From: Streptomyces mirabilis
GTDB lineage: Bacteria; Actinomycetota; Actinomycetes; Streptomycetales; Streptomycetaceae
Reading direction: 5' to 3'
DNA: 64,000 bases
Assembly (NCBI RefSeq): GCF_039503195.1
Contig: NZ_JBCJKP010000001.1
Coordinates: forward strand, 8,308,001 to 8,372,000
The notes below the pieces were generated by a model. That model was not told the DNA's origin and did no database searches. It saw nothing but the letters and a program-made list of their open reading frames with translations. The first letter of the stretch is position 1; each line of letters begins with the position of its first letter. Shown here piece by piece: positions 8,013 to 17,468 of this stretch. Position numbers and translations under genes: made by a program.

Positions 8013-9244
8013 GGCTTGACCTCGACAATGCTCAGTTCCGGGATGGGAAAGACCAGTCGGCCGCCCCAGTCGTGGACGAAGGACAGCTGCTCGACCAGCT
8101 CGGCCCGCAGGTTCCACGGCAGGACGAGGACGTAGTCCGGTCTGTCGGCGGCTATCTGCTCGGGCGGCAGGATCGGGATGCGGGTGCCCGGGGTGAACCT
8201 GCCGTGCTTGTAGGGGTTGCGGTCGACCGTGTAGGGGAGCAGGTCGGGCCGGATGCCGCAGTGGTTGAGCAGGGTGTTGCCCTTGCCCGGGGCGCCGTAG
8301 CCGACGACCGTCTCGCCGCGTTCGGCCGCCTCGATGAGGAACCGCAGCAGGTCCCGGCGCACCTTGGCCACCCGGGCGGAGAACTCGGTGTACCCGGAGA
8401 GCTCCTGCAGTCCGGCGGCCTTCTCCCGGTCCAGCACGTCGGCCACCTGCCGGGTCGGCTCGCCGGCCACCTCGGCCGGCCGGGCCCACAGCCGGATGGA
8501 GCCGCCGTGCGTGGGCAGCAGCTCGACGTCCACGAGCGCGAGTCCGCCGCTCGCCAGCGCTCGGGTCGCGGACGCGACCGTGTAGTACTGGAAGTGCTCG
8601 TGGTAGATCGTGTCGTACTGGTTCTCCTCGATCAGGGTCAGCAGGTGCTGTACCTCGATGGAGACCCAGCCGTCGTCGGCGACCAGGGCGCGCAGCCCTC
8701 GGGTGAACCCGACCACGTCGGGGATGTGCGCGTACACGTTGTTGGCCACGACCAGGTCCGCCGGGCCGTGCTCGGCGCGGACGGCCGAGCCGGTGTCCGG
8801 GGACAGGAACTCCGTGAGCGTGGGCACCCCCGCGTCCCGTGCGGCGGCGCCGACGTTCACGGAGGGCTCGATGCCGAGGCAGCGGATCCCGCGGTCCACC
8901 ACGTGCCTCAGCAGGTACCCGTCGTTGCTCGCGACCTCGACCACGAAGGCGTCGGGGCGGAGCCCCACCCGCTGTACGGCGTCGGCGACGAACGTGCGGG
9001 CGTGCTCCACCCAGGAGGTCGAGAAGGAGGAGAAGTACGCGTACTCGCTGAACGTCTCCTCCGGCGTGATCAGCGGAGGGATCTGCGCGAGCCAGCAGTC
9101 GGTGCAGACTCGCAGGTGCAGTGGGTACGTCGGCTCCGGCTGGTCCAGTCGGTCCGCGGCGAGAAAGCTCTCGCACGGCGGGGTCGCCCCCAGATCGACG
9201 ACGCTCGTGAGCGTCGCCGAGCCGCAGAGTCGGCATCGTGTCAT
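8009..9244 (-). CDS. SAM-dependent C-methyltransferase for a nucleotide sugar
   Basis: A 411-residue three-part sugar C-methyltransferase. An N-terminal zinc domain shows CRLCG and CTDC cysteines (residues 4-7 and 47-50), the central Rossmann domain carries VVEVASNDGYLL, and the C-terminal part has GYGAPGKGNTLLNHCGI and a final HDWGGRLVFPIP. This is the architecture of TylC3/NovU-like enzymes, which methylate C3 or C5 of 4-keto-deoxysugars. ATG 9244 overlaps the GT4 stop. It implies that the polymer contains a branched-chain sugar. The NTase that starts on its stop codon probably makes the activated precursor. Confidence 0.88.
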   Translation of the reverse strand: MTRCRLCGSATLTSVVDLGATPPCESFLAADRLDQPEPTYPLHLRVCTDCWLAQIPPLITPEETFSEYAYFSSFSTSWVEHARTFVADAVQRVGLRPDAFVVEVASNDGYLLRHVVDRGIRCLGIEPSVNVGAAARDAGVPTLTEFLSPDTGSAVRAEHGPADLVVANNVYAHIPDVVGFTRGLRALVADDGWVSIEVQHLLTLIEENQYDTIYHEHFQYYTVASATRALASGGLALVDVELLPTHGGSIRLWARPAEVAGEPTRQVADVLDREKAAGLQELSGYTEFSARVAKVRRDLLRFLIEAAERGETVVGYGAPGKGNTLLNHCGIRPDLLPYTVDRNPYKHGRFTPGTRIPILPPEQIAADRPDYVLVLPWNLRAELVEQLSFVHDWGGRLVFPIPELSIVEVKP

Positions 9245-10515
9245 CTACTGCCCCCATCCCTGCTCGCGCGGGTCCCCCACCGCGAGCCAGCGTTTCCGTT
9301 CCCCATCGGCGACGGGCTGTCCCCGCCGCCGGACCGACCCGCGATCGCGGTGCGGTACCCCTCCACCAGGCGCTCAAGGCCGACGGCCGGGCTGAACCCC
9401 TGCTCGTAACGGCGTCGGGCCGCCTGGCCCATCTCCCGGTTCCGGTCCTGTTCGGACGCGATCCGGCGTATACGGGACGCGAGCGACGCGGACTCGCCCG
9501 GTCGGTGCAGCAGCCCGGTCACCCCGTCCTCGACGAGTTCGACGAAGGCGCCGTGACCGGCGGCGACGACCGGGACCCCCGCCGCCATCGCCTCCACGAC
9601 CACCAGGCCGAACGCCTCCAGCCACGTCGAGGGAGCCACCACGGCGACCGACCGCGCGATGGCCTGCCGGCACTCCGCCGTGTCATAGAGGCCGACGTAC
9701 CGGACGTCGTCCCGGCCCGCCGCCCAGGCGGTCACCTCCGGTTCCAGCGGCCCCGTACCGGCGATCACGAGCGGGACGCCCACACCGCCGCCGGCGGCGA
9801 TCTCGTCCCACGCGGCCATGAGAAGCCGCACGCCCTTGGCCTCCGCGAGCCGGCCGAGATAGAGCAGATGCTCGCCGGCGCCCGCTCGGTGAGCGCCCGG
9901 TTCGGGCACGAAGTTGTGCTTCACCGCCAGTCGCTCGGCCGGCATGCCGGCCCGCACCAGCACGTCGCGCTGCGCCGCGGAGATGCAGAAGAACCGCTCC
10001 ACGCCGGACCACCACCGCCGTCGGTTGGCCGACATGCTGACCGCGAGCGGCACCGTCGCAAGGCGGGAGCTGCGGTAGCAGCCGTGCCGGACGGCGGGCA
10101 GCGGCGCGGACCCGACGCACTCGGTGCACGGCCGACCGTCCCGCTGCAGCGTGCCGGGCGGGCAGATCTGCGTGTAGTTGTGCAACGTGGCGACGGCGGG
10201 CACGCCGGCGTCGGCGCAGGCGGCCAGCACCGCCGGCGACAGGAGCGGGAAGACGTTGTGGACGTGCACCACGTCCGGCCGCTCGGTGCGCAGCCGGGCG
10301 GCGAGCTCCGCGCGCACCGCCGGGTTCCACGGCACAAGGAGCGGCACCGCGGCCTTGCCCAGGAGGGAGCGGGCGGCGATGTCGTCGCTGCGCCGCTCGA
10401 ACACCTCGACCCGGTGGCCGGCCGCCCGCAGCAGCTCCACCTCCTGGTCGACGACCTTGTTCTCCCCGCTCGGCTGCGCCGAGGCGTAGCGGTTGTGCAC
10501 CACGAGGACGTGCAT
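9241..10515 (-). CDS. glycosyltransferase family 4
   Basis: A retaining GT-B glycosyltransferase of 424 residues. The N-terminal domain has VHNRYASAQPSGENKVVDQE, then HVHNVFPLLSP; the C-terminal domain has YLGRLAEAKGV and the EAFGLVVVEAMAAGVPVVA block with the ExxxxxxxE pair that holds the donor phosphate. The C-terminal 30 residues are Gly/Ser rich and look dispensable. A CTEC cysteine pair at about residue 130 is seen in a subset of capsule GT4 enzymes. I start at ATG 10515; the longer frame upstream is a shadow of the polymerase gene. Donor sugar unknown. Confidence 0.9.
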   Translation of the reverse strand: MHVLVVHNRYASAQPSGENKVVDQEVELLRAAGHRVEVFERRSDDIAARSLLGKAAVPLLVPWNPAVRAELAARLRTERPDVVHVHNVFPLLSPAVLAACADAGVPAVATLHNYTQICPPGTLQRDGRPCTECVGSAPLPAVRHGCYRSSRLATVPLAVSMSANRRRWWSGVERFFCISAAQRDVLVRAGMPAERLAVKHNFVPEPGAHRAGAGEHLLYLGRLAEAKGVRLLMAAWDEIAAGGGVGVPLVIAGTGPLEPEVTAWAAGRDDVRYVGLYDTAECRQAIARSVAVVAPSTWLEAFGLVVVEAMAAGVPVVAAGHGAFVELVEDGVTGLLHRPGESASLASRIRRIASEQDRNREMGQAARRRYEQGFSPAVGLERLVEGYRTAIAGRSGGGDSPSPMGNGNAGSRWGTRASRDGGSR

Positions 10516-10517
10516 GC

Positions 10518-11750
10518 TCAGGTCACCTCCGATCTCTGGGCCCAGCGCGGGATGTGTCGCCGAGGGACTTCGGGCGTCGAGAGGGGAGCGGCCTGGGCGC
10601 GTGCCGCCAACAGCGAGGCGGCCAGGGCCAGATGCAGCAGATACGGCGAGGCGTCGCCAAGACCGGCCTCGGTGTACGACGCGATCGCGCAGTAGCTGAT
10701 CAGGAAGATCGCGCAGGCCCTCTGCAGCGACGGTGGCCGCAGCAACGCGACGCCGCCCAACACGATGATGACCGCCGCGACGAGGGTGACGCCGATCAGA
10801 CCCTGCTCGTTGTAGACGGCCAGCCAGCTGTTGTCGATCGGCAGCCCGCCGAACGACTTGTCGCCCAGGCCCACGCCGAACAACTTCTCCGAGGTCGACC
10901 GGGGCGCAGCCAGCAGGGCGTCCCAGACCTTGGCCCGACCGGTGAGGTTGGAGAAGTTCTCCTTGCTCTGTCCGCGCAGGAACCACGCCTGCAGCGCGGA
11001 GGCGAACCCCACCGCGGCCACCACGGCGCACAGCACCGCCCAGGTGAAGAACCGGCGGGCTGCGGCGCTGGTCAGGATGAGCGAGCCGATCGCCAACGCC
11101 AGCCCGATGAACAGGCCGAGCGTGGCCGTCCGCGTATGGGTCAGCGCGAGCAGCACGAAGGACGGCACGATGACCACCACGGCGCTGGCCCTGTCGGTCC
11201 GGCGGCCCAGGACGAGCAGCACGGTGAGCCCGATGATCACCGCTGCGTACTGCCCGATCTGCGGCGGGGTGAGCGGCCACAACGCGCCGACGAGGCGTCC
11301 GCCGTAGAGGTCGGGCAGGGCCGCGCCCGGTGAGACGACCAGGCCGGTGGCCACCGATCCGAGCACCGCGAAGTACATCCGGATGTGGTACCGGACGAAC
11401 GTCAGGCCGCCGTTCCACCAGCGGCTGAGCAGCCACAGCGTGCCGACGAAGAGAGCCAGCCGGAAGCAGCGGAACAGCGCGCCGAACCCGGACTCCAGGT
11501 TCGCGCTGGAGATCACGCTCTCCACCAGCAGCAGGGTGAGCAGGAACACGAAGGCGCCGGCTCGGATGCGCAGCCGGAGATTGACCGTGAGCGCCAGCGC
11601 GAACGCGGCGACCAGCGCGCCCATGGTGACCATCTGGATGAGGGAGCGGGGCAGCGGGATGATGGTCTTCGCCCCGGCGGAACCGAGCGTGTTGAGGACC
11701 AGCAGCCCCCAGACTGTCCCGACGATCTTCGGCGTGTGGTCCGCGCTCAT
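10518..11750 (-). CDS. O-antigen polymerase/ligase-like (Wzy) membrane protein
   Basis: A 410-residue polytopic membrane protein with 10 to 11 predicted helices and one larger extracytoplasmic loop near residues 265-315 (ENFSNLTGRAKVWDALLAAP), the layout of Wzy polymerases and WaaL ligases. It is the only such protein in the cluster, so it is the best candidate for joining repeat units outside the membrane. ATG 11750 begins one base after the beta-helix gene ends and has GGTTGAG upstream; GTG 11759 is an alternative. These proteins share little sequence, so the call rests on topology, loop position and context. Confidence 0.78.
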   Translation of the reverse strand: MSADHTPKIVGTVWGLLVLNTLGSAGAKTIIPLPRSLIQMVTMGALVAAFALALTVNLRLRIRAGAFVFLLTLLLVESVISSANLESGFGALFRCFRLALFVGTLWLLSRWWNGGLTFVRYHIRMYFAVLGSVATGLVVSPGAALPDLYGGRLVGALWPLTPPQIGQYAAVIIGLTVLLVLGRRTDRASAVVVIVPSFVLLALTHTRTATLGLFIGLALAIGSLILTSAAARRFFTWAVLCAVVAAVGFASALQAWFLRGQSKENFSNLTGRAKVWDALLAAPRSTSEKLFGVGLGDKSFGGLPIDNSWLAVYNEQGLIGVTLVAAVIIVLGGVALLRPPSLQRACAIFLISYCAIASYTEAGLGDASPYLLHLALAASLLAARAQAAPLSTPEVPRRHIPRWAQRSEVT

Positions 11751-11751
11751 C

Positions 11752-13272
11752 TCAACCACCGTCCTGTGCGCGGAAGGTGCTGCCCGCGTCCTGCTGGTAC
11801 GGCGTGCTTTGCCACTGCCCGAAGTCGAGGATTCGGCTCGGGTCGTGGGCGACGAATTTCCATGGTCCGACGTAGACGTTGTCGTGCCAGCGGTTGTGCT
11901 GCTTGCCGGTGATGGCCTCGGCCACCCGCTCGCCCTGGTACGGCGACCAGTCCGGATAGGTGCCGTAGTTGGCGAGCACCGCCATGCGGTCGCACTTCAC
12001 CGTGCAGTCGACGACGGACTTGTCCAGCACGAAGCGGTTGCCGTGGATGTCCACCCGTTGGGTCTTCCATCGGCAGTCGGCGTAGAGCGGCGCGGTGGCG
12101 ATCGCCGGCTGTGCGCAGCGGTGGGTGTTCTTCACCAGCAACGTGCAGTCACCGGACGAGGTGTTGGCCGGGCTGTTGCAGAACCGGTCGGCGTTTTCCC
12201 ACAGGGTGATCCCGGACCAGTTGTTCTCCAGCATGTTCCGATAGATCTCGATCTTGTCCGTGCGGGCTCGGATCCGTGGTTCGCCGCCGGACTCGGACAG
12301 GTAGATGGTCGCGAACGGGAAGGTGTCGCCGCGGTCGGCGTACCTGCGGCCCTCGACCCAGTTGTTCCGCCGGATCGTGTTCCCCCGGATGACCGCGTTG
12401 TAGCTGGTCTCGTAGATCAGCGCGGCACCGTCGTTGGCCTCGAGCACGTTGTCCTCGATGCGGAAGTCGTTGTTGTTGGTGTCCGCCCACAACCCGGCTC
12501 CGCGGTTGTCGTGCACCCAGTTGCCGCGTACGTCGGCGCCGTTGACGGCCCAGAACTTGATGCCTCCGGTGCAGCCGCAGCCCTCTTGCCGTCGTTCCCA
12601 GTCGTCGGTGTTGTTGCCCACGATCTCGTTGCCCTCGACCACCAGGCCGCTGATACGGCCGGTGGCCTTGTACGCGTTCATGCCGTACTGGCCGTTGTCG
12701 CGCAGGCAACTGGCGCGGACCCGCTGGCGGGCACCGGCCATCAGCCCGGCGCCGGAGTTGTTCTGGATCGTCGCGTGCTCGATCACCCACCCGTCGGCCG
12801 AGTCATGGTTGACCACGCCCTCGTCGCGTGGCGCGACGAAACCCTGCACGGTCAGGTAACGGATGGTGACGTCGCTGGCGGTGCCGCCGAACGCGTACTG
12901 GTTCTTCTTCCGGCCGTCGAGCACCGCGCCCGGCGCACCGAGGTAGCTGTCCCCCTTCTTGGGGATGACCTGGGCGTAGCGGTCCGGATCGAGCCTGTGC
13001 TTGCCCGGCCGAAGCCAGAACGTGGTGTTCGGGGGGCTGTTCTTGGTCTTCGCCGCCAGATCACCGACCACCGCGGGGTCGACGCTCACCGCGCCCGCCG
13101 GCGCCTTCGCCGGCCCGGCCGCGGGCTTGGCGCACACCCCGGCCACGGGCGTGGATGGCGCAGCGGCCGGCTTTGCCCGGGCGTGCGGCGTGCTCTCACA
13201 GCCGGTCGTCGCCAGCAGGGCCAGCGCCAGCGGTGCCGCCGCCAACGCCCAGTGCCGCCTCTTGATCCCCAC
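11752..13272 (-). CDS. secreted right-handed parallel beta-helix protein, probable lipoprotein
   Basis: A 506-residue exported protein. Residues 1-26 are a signal peptide with a KRRH basic head, an Ala/Leu core and ATTGC at the lipobox position, so it is probably anchored as a lipoprotein. After an Ala/Pro linker come repeated coils such as GLVVEGNEIVGNNT, DFRIEDNVLEANDG and AVIRGNTIRRNN, the pattern of right-handed beta-helix (pectate-lyase-like) folds. Several Cys residues may form disulfides. In export clusters these proteins bind or cut the polymer (lyase or epimerase). GTG 13272 has a G-rich Shine-Dalgarno and starts 8 bases after the heparinase stop. Confidence 0.8.
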   Translation of the reverse strand: MGIKRRHWALAAAPLALALLATTGCESTPHARAKPAAAPSTPVAGVCAKPAAGPAKAPAGAVSVDPAVVGDLAAKTKNSPPNTTFWLRPGKHRLDPDRYAQVIPKKGDSYLGAPGAVLDGRKKNQYAFGGTASDVTIRYLTVQGFVAPRDEGVVNHDSADGWVIEHATIQNNSGAGLMAGARQRVRASCLRDNGQYGMNAYKATGRISGLVVEGNEIVGNNTDDWERRQEGCGCTGGIKFWAVNGADVRGNWVHDNRGAGLWADTNNNDFRIEDNVLEANDGAALIYETSYNAVIRGNTIRRNNWVEGRRYADRGDTFPFATIYLSESGGEPRIRARTDKIEIYRNMLENNWSGITLWENADRFCNSPANTSSGDCTLLVKNTHRCAQPAIATAPLYADCRWKTQRVDIHGNRFVLDKSVVDCTVKCDRMAVLANYGTYPDWSPYQGERVAEAITGKQHNRWHDNVYVGPWKFVAHDPSRILDFGQWQSTPYQQDAGSTFRAQDGG

Positions 13273-13280
13273 GCGCCCCC

Positions 13281-15239
13281 CTAGCCGCGGAACCTGAGTA
13301 CGGTGGTGAAGCCCTCCGCGCCGTCGGCGAAGCCGGTGCCGACCAGGGTTGTGGTGGGTTCCTTGCGCCCGAAGCCGGCGGAGTACCAGCCCAGCGGCGG
13401 GTCGCTCTCGCCGCGATGCGCCCGCCAGCTCAGCTGCCCGGGCAGGTCGAGCACCGCGGAGCGGTCCTCGCCGTCCCGGGTCCAGGTGAGTACGGCCCGG
13501 TTGCCCGCCAGGTCCGCGGCGATCGCCGGGCCGAGGTGGAACGCCAGCTGCACGGTCCGGCGCGGGCCGCGCACCTCGTCGACCACTCTCAGCTCCTGGC
13601 TCGCGGCCGTCAGCTCCACCCGACGGCGGTGCACGGAGCCCTGGTACCCGTCGTGCTCGGCACACCAGCGAGCCACGCCCTCGCCGGCTGTGTCCGCGGC
13701 CAGGACGCGGGTGCGGGCATGCCGGGTCCACAGGAACGGGCCGCCGGAGACGGACTGGTCACCGCCGTCCAGTTGCAGGGTGTTGTGGCCGAGGGTCGAC
13801 CGGAAGTACTGCCGCCACTCGGGCTGGCCGTGGTAGCAGAACGTCCCCGGGTCGGCGAGCACGTCGACCCCGTCGTGCCGGACCTCCACGGACAGCGCGT
13901 CCGCGTGGGCATGCGCGGCGATGGACAGGAACCCGTGCGGACCACCGTCGCAGCGGCACCAGACCTCCGCCGGACCGCGCAGGATGGTCATGCCCGCGTC
14001 GGCGAAATGGGCCGGCCGGCTTGCCGGGCGGGTCACGGCCGGCGCCGTTCCGTTCTTCGCGTACGGCCGGATGAGCGCGGCCAGCAGCGGGGTGCGCACA
14101 TCGGTGCCGGTCACCGGCGGCCACCAGGCGAGCCGGCCGAACACGGCGTCCCCGGTGGCCAGCAGCGAGGCCCAGCGGTCGCTGCCCGCGCCGTCCACGA
14201 TCAGACCGTGCCCGTCGTCCGCGTCCCCCTGGCGCGGCGGCCGCAGCCGGCCGTCCACGATGGCCGCGAGCGCGTCGGTCATCCGCAGCAGCACCAGCCG
14301 GATCGACGCGGGGACCGGCCTGCCCGCGGCATCCGCCTCGGCCACCGCGGCCAGGCCGAGCTCCAGCACGAGTCCGTGATACTCGGTGGCCAGCTCGCGG
14401 TTGAGGCCGGAGTCGAAGGTGTTGCCGTGCAGCTGCCGCTCCAGCGACCTCAGCGCGTCGGCTCGCCAACGCTCCGAGGAGGGGAACCATCCGAACGCGC
14501 AGGCTGCGGCGAACTGCCCGGCGGCCTCGGCGATGACGTGGTTGTTCGCCGAGGACCCCCGGCTGGGGAAGGCGGCCAGCCAGCGCTGGTGGTGCCAGAT
14601 CTGGTTCAGCGCCACCGGGTTGCCCTCGAACAGCTCGGCCGCGCCCGGCCAGCCGTCGAGCAGCCTGCGGATCCACACCCAGGACAGCAGCCGGATGCCC
14701 AGCTCGATGCCGCTGATCCAGTGCACGCCGCGCAGCGGTGGGTTGGCCGCCCACCACGACCGCAGGTGCTCGGCCACTCGCTCGGCGTACCGCTCGTTCC
14801 CGGTGATCGCGTAGGCGGCGGCGAGCACGGTGAGGTACTGATGCCGGGACAGCTCCCAGATCTGCTTGATGTCCCCGACCGCGTCCTCGTTCCGGTACGG
14901 CACGTCGAAGGCGTAGCCCCAGGGAGCCCGGCGTCCGGTCTTCGGGTCGTACCACCAGTCCGGGTCGGTCAGGTCGTCGCGGACCACCCCGAAATACTCG
15001 ACGTGCCCGTACATCAGCCGGTCCGCCTCGGCGATGAGACGTTTCGCGGCGTCCGGAGGTATGGCGGCGATCGTCCCGGCGGGCAGCACCGCGGTGAAGC
15101 GGGCGCCGGTCACGCTCGGGCAGTCGGGCCGCGCCGACCGCCACCGTCGCCTGCGCACCGCGTCGCCCGCCCGGCCGCCGACCTCCCGCGGTCCCATCCG
15201 GGACAGCCGCCGCAGGTACCAGCCCGCGCTCATGGTCAT
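13281..15239 (-). CDS. heparinase II/III family protein (polysaccharide lyase-like)
   Basis: A 652-residue protein with the alpha-toroid plus beta-sandwich layout of heparinase II/III family lyases. The toroid region carries WISGIELGIRLLSWVW and SSANNHVIAEAAGQFAA (Asn-His pair), and the sandwich begins near residue 430 with FLSIAAHAHADALSVEV. Such lyases cleave uronic-acid-containing polymers, which agrees with the AlgD-like dehydrogenase of the operon. There is no obvious signal peptide, so it may act in the cytoplasm or be exported by another route. ATG 15239 overlaps the upstream stop (ATGA); an ATG two codons later is equally usable. Confidence 0.83.
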   Translation of the reverse strand: MTMSAGWYLRRLSRMGPREVGGRAGDAVRRRRWRSARPDCPSVTGARFTAVLPAGTIAAIPPDAAKRLIAEADRLMYGHVEYFGVVRDDLTDPDWWYDPKTGRRAPWGYAFDVPYRNEDAVGDIKQIWELSRHQYLTVLAAAYAITGNERYAERVAEHLRSWWAANPPLRGVHWISGIELGIRLLSWVWIRRLLDGWPGAAELFEGNPVALNQIWHHQRWLAAFPSRGSSANNHVIAEAAGQFAAACAFGWFPSSERWRADALRSLERQLHGNTFDSGLNRELATEYHGLVLELGLAAVAEADAAGRPVPASIRLVLLRMTDALAAIVDGRLRPPRQGDADDGHGLIVDGAGSDRWASLLATGDAVFGRLAWWPPVTGTDVRTPLLAALIRPYAKNGTAPAVTRPASRPAHFADAGMTILRGPAEVWCRCDGGPHGFLSIAAHAHADALSVEVRHDGVDVLADPGTFCYHGQPEWRQYFRSTLGHNTLQLDGGDQSVSGGPFLWTRHARTRVLAADTAGEGVARWCAEHDGYQGSVHRRRVELTAASQELRVVDEVRGPRRTVQLAFHLGPAIAADLAGNRAVLTWTRDGEDRSAVLDLPGQLSWRAHRGESDPPLGWYSAGFGRKEPTTTLVGTGFADGAEGFTTVLRFRG

Positions 15240-17443
15240 CGCGCCCTCGCCAGCGTCACCGGCGCGCCGCCGACCAGGCCGGCCTGCACGGCGAGGGTGG
15301 CCGACGTGGTGGCGACCAGCGACTCCAGCGGCACCGGCATCGGCCCACCGGTCCGCACGGCCTTGACGAACGCGGCCAGCTCGGCGGACTGGCCCTTGTC
15401 CCGGGCCTTGGGCAGCCGCGAACTGGCCCACCGCTTACGGCCGACCCCTCCGTCCACAAACACCGAGGCACGGACGAAGTCGTCGAGCCGCAGCACCTTG
15501 CCGTCCGCGATGAGGTCCAGCGTCTCCTTGGGGAAGGCGGCCGCACCGGTGGTGACGTAGCTGATGGTGGCGGTGGACCCGTCCGGGTAGCGCAGCACGA
15601 CCTGAAGGTCCTCGTTGCCGGACGTGGCGACCGCGTACACCGAGACCGGGTCGGCCTCGAGCAGCCAGCTCGCCGTGTCGATGAAGTGTCCGCCCTCGCC
15701 GGCGAACCGCGAGCCCTCGGTGCCCTGTTGGAGGTACCAGCTGCCGTGTCCAAGCCGGCCCGCGTTGACCAGGTAGCGGAGGCTCGCCGGACCGGTCCGG
15801 GCGCCGAACCGCTTCCTGGCCTCCCGCAGCAGTGGCGCGAACCGGCGGTTGAAGCCCACCTGCAGCCGGTCGTTGCCGGACTCCTCCACCGCCGCGAGCA
15901 CGCCGGCCAGCTCGTCCTCGGTGAGCGCCAACGGCTTCTCCACGAACACCGTCTTGCCGGCCAGCAGCGCCTTCCGGGTCAGTTCGGCGTGCGAGCTGTG
16001 CCGGGTGACGACGAACACCGCGTCGATGGACTTGTCGCCGAGCACGGCGTCGAGATCGGTGGTCGCCTCGGCGAAGCCGAACTTGCGCTGCGCGTTGGCC
16101 GCGGACAGCGCCGTCGTGGTGACGACCGTGGACAACTCGACGCCGTCGCGCTGTGCCAGGTGCGGCAGCAGCATCGACGTCGCGTAGTTTCCCGCGCCGA
16201 GGAACGCGAGGCGCACCGGCCCCTTGGCGGACCGGGCCGGGGTGGGCGCTCCGCCGGTGGGTCGCTTCACCGCGGGCACGGCAACGGCCGGGGCCTGCGC
16301 TTCCCCCGCTTCCTCTTTCTGCTCGGGGTACCGGAACAGCACGGCCACGGCCTTGAGCTCGCCGTCCTTCAGGCGCTGGTACGTCTCGACGGCGTCATCG
16401 AAGTCGGCGATGTGGGAGACCAGGGGCTCCACGTCGACGCTGCCGCGGGCCACGAGGTCGAGGAAGCACGCCAGGTTGCGGCGCTCGGTCCAGCGCACGT
16501 AACCGATCGGGTAGTCCCGCCCCTCGAGCTCGTACTCCGGGTCGTAGCGCCCGGGGCCGTACGAGCGCGAGAAGCGGACGTCGAGCTCCTTCTCGTAGTA
16601 CGCGTTCCACGGCAGGTCCAGGCGGCACTTGCCGATGTCGACGACCCGGCCGCGGTCCCGGCAGAGCCGGGCGGCGAGCTCGACGGGCTGGTTGCTGCCG
16701 CCGCCGGCGGCCAGGTACACCTGGTCCACGCCGTGACCGTCGGTGAGTTCGGCGACGGCGGCTTCCACGGCCGCGGACGCCGGATCGCCGCAGGCCGCGG
16801 CGCCCAGGCGCTCGGCGAGCTCGCAGCGCACCGGGTCGGGGTCTGCTCCGACCACGCGGACTCCCGCGGCGGCGAGCAGCTGTACCACCAGCTGCCCGAT
16901 CAGCCCGAGGCCGATGACCAGCGCCACCTCGCCGAGCTGCGGCTCGCCCTGGCGGACGCCCTGCATCGCGATCGACCCGACGGTACCGAAGGCCGCGTGG
17001 CGCGGCGCGAGGCCGTCCGGCACCGGGGTGTAGAGGTTCTTCGGCACCCAGTTCAGCTCGGCGTGCAGCGCGTGCTCATTGCCGGCGCAGGCCACGAGGT
17101 CGCCGACCTTCACGTCGTCGATCCCGGTGCCGACCTGCTCGACCACCCCGCACAGTGAGTAGCCCAGCGGCGTGTAGGAGTCCAGCTTGCCCATCACCTT
17201 GCGGTAGGTGGCGGGCACCCCGTTGGTGGCCACGCTCTGCATGACCTTGGCCACCTGGTCCGGCCGGGAGCGGGCCTTGCCCAGCATCGACATGCCGGCC
17301 TCGGACACCTTCATGAGCTCGGTTCCGGTGGATATCAGCGAGTAGGCGCTGCGGACCAGCACACCGCCCGCCTTGCACCCCGGCACCGGCACGTCGAGCA
17401 CCGCCAGCTCGCCGCTCTTGTAGTTCTGAACAACCTGTTTCAC
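15236..17443 (-). CDS. bi-domain oxidoreductase: zinc-type alcohol dehydrogenase fused to Gfo/Idh/MocA
   Basis: A 735-residue fusion. Residues 1-365 are a medium-chain dehydrogenase (VIGLGLIGQLVVQLLAAAGV as nucleotide-binding motif); residues 410-735 are a Gfo/Idh/MocA oxidoreductase with AFLGAGNYA and the EKPLALTEDEL motif containing the catalytic-type Lys. An Ala/Pro linker joins them. This fusion recurs beside heparinase II/III and asparagine-synthase-like genes in many bacterial polysaccharide clusters; its substrate is unknown, but both halves act on sugar or polyol carbons. GTG 17443 follows AGGAGCTCGG. It lies 25 bases downstream of the AsnB-like gene. Confidence 0.87.
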   Translation of the reverse strand: MKQVVQNYKSGELAVLDVPVPGCKAGGVLVRSAYSLISTGTELMKVSEAGMSMLGKARSRPDQVAKVMQSVATNGVPATYRKVMGKLDSYTPLGYSLCGVVEQVGTGIDDVKVGDLVACAGNEHALHAELNWVPKNLYTPVPDGLAPRHAAFGTVGSIAMQGVRQGEPQLGEVALVIGLGLIGQLVVQLLAAAGVRVVGADPDPVRCELAERLGAAACGDPASAAVEAAVAELTDGHGVDQVYLAAGGGSNQPVELAARLCRDRGRVVDIGKCRLDLPWNAYYEKELDVRFSRSYGPGRYDPEYELEGRDYPIGYVRWTERRNLACFLDLVARGSVDVEPLVSHIADFDDAVETYQRLKDGELKAVAVLFRYPEQKEEAGEAQAPAVAVPAVKRPTGGAPTPARSAKGPVRLAFLGAGNYATSMLLPHLAQRDGVELSTVVTTTALSAANAQRKFGFAEATTDLDAVLGDKSIDAVFVVTRHSSHAELTRKALLAGKTVFVEKPLALTEDELAGVLAAVEESGNDRLQVGFNRRFAPLLREARKRFGARTGPASLRYLVNAGRLGHGSWYLQQGTEGSRFAGEGGHFIDTASWLLEADPVSVYAVATSGNEDLQVVLRYPDGSTATISYVTTGAAAFPKETLDLIADGKVLRLDDFVRASVFVDGGVGRKRWASSRLPKARDKGQSAELAAFVKAVRTGGPMPVPLESLVATTSATLAVQAGLVGGAPVTLARAR

Positions 17444-17468
17444 CCGAGCTCCTCATGTTTCAACGCCG

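Noticed and set aside
9241..11436. 731-codon GT4 reading
   Set aside because: Everything upstream of ATG 10515 is a shadow of the polymerase gene.
13416..15560. Plus-strand 714-codon open frame
   Set aside because: Shadow of the heparinase gene.
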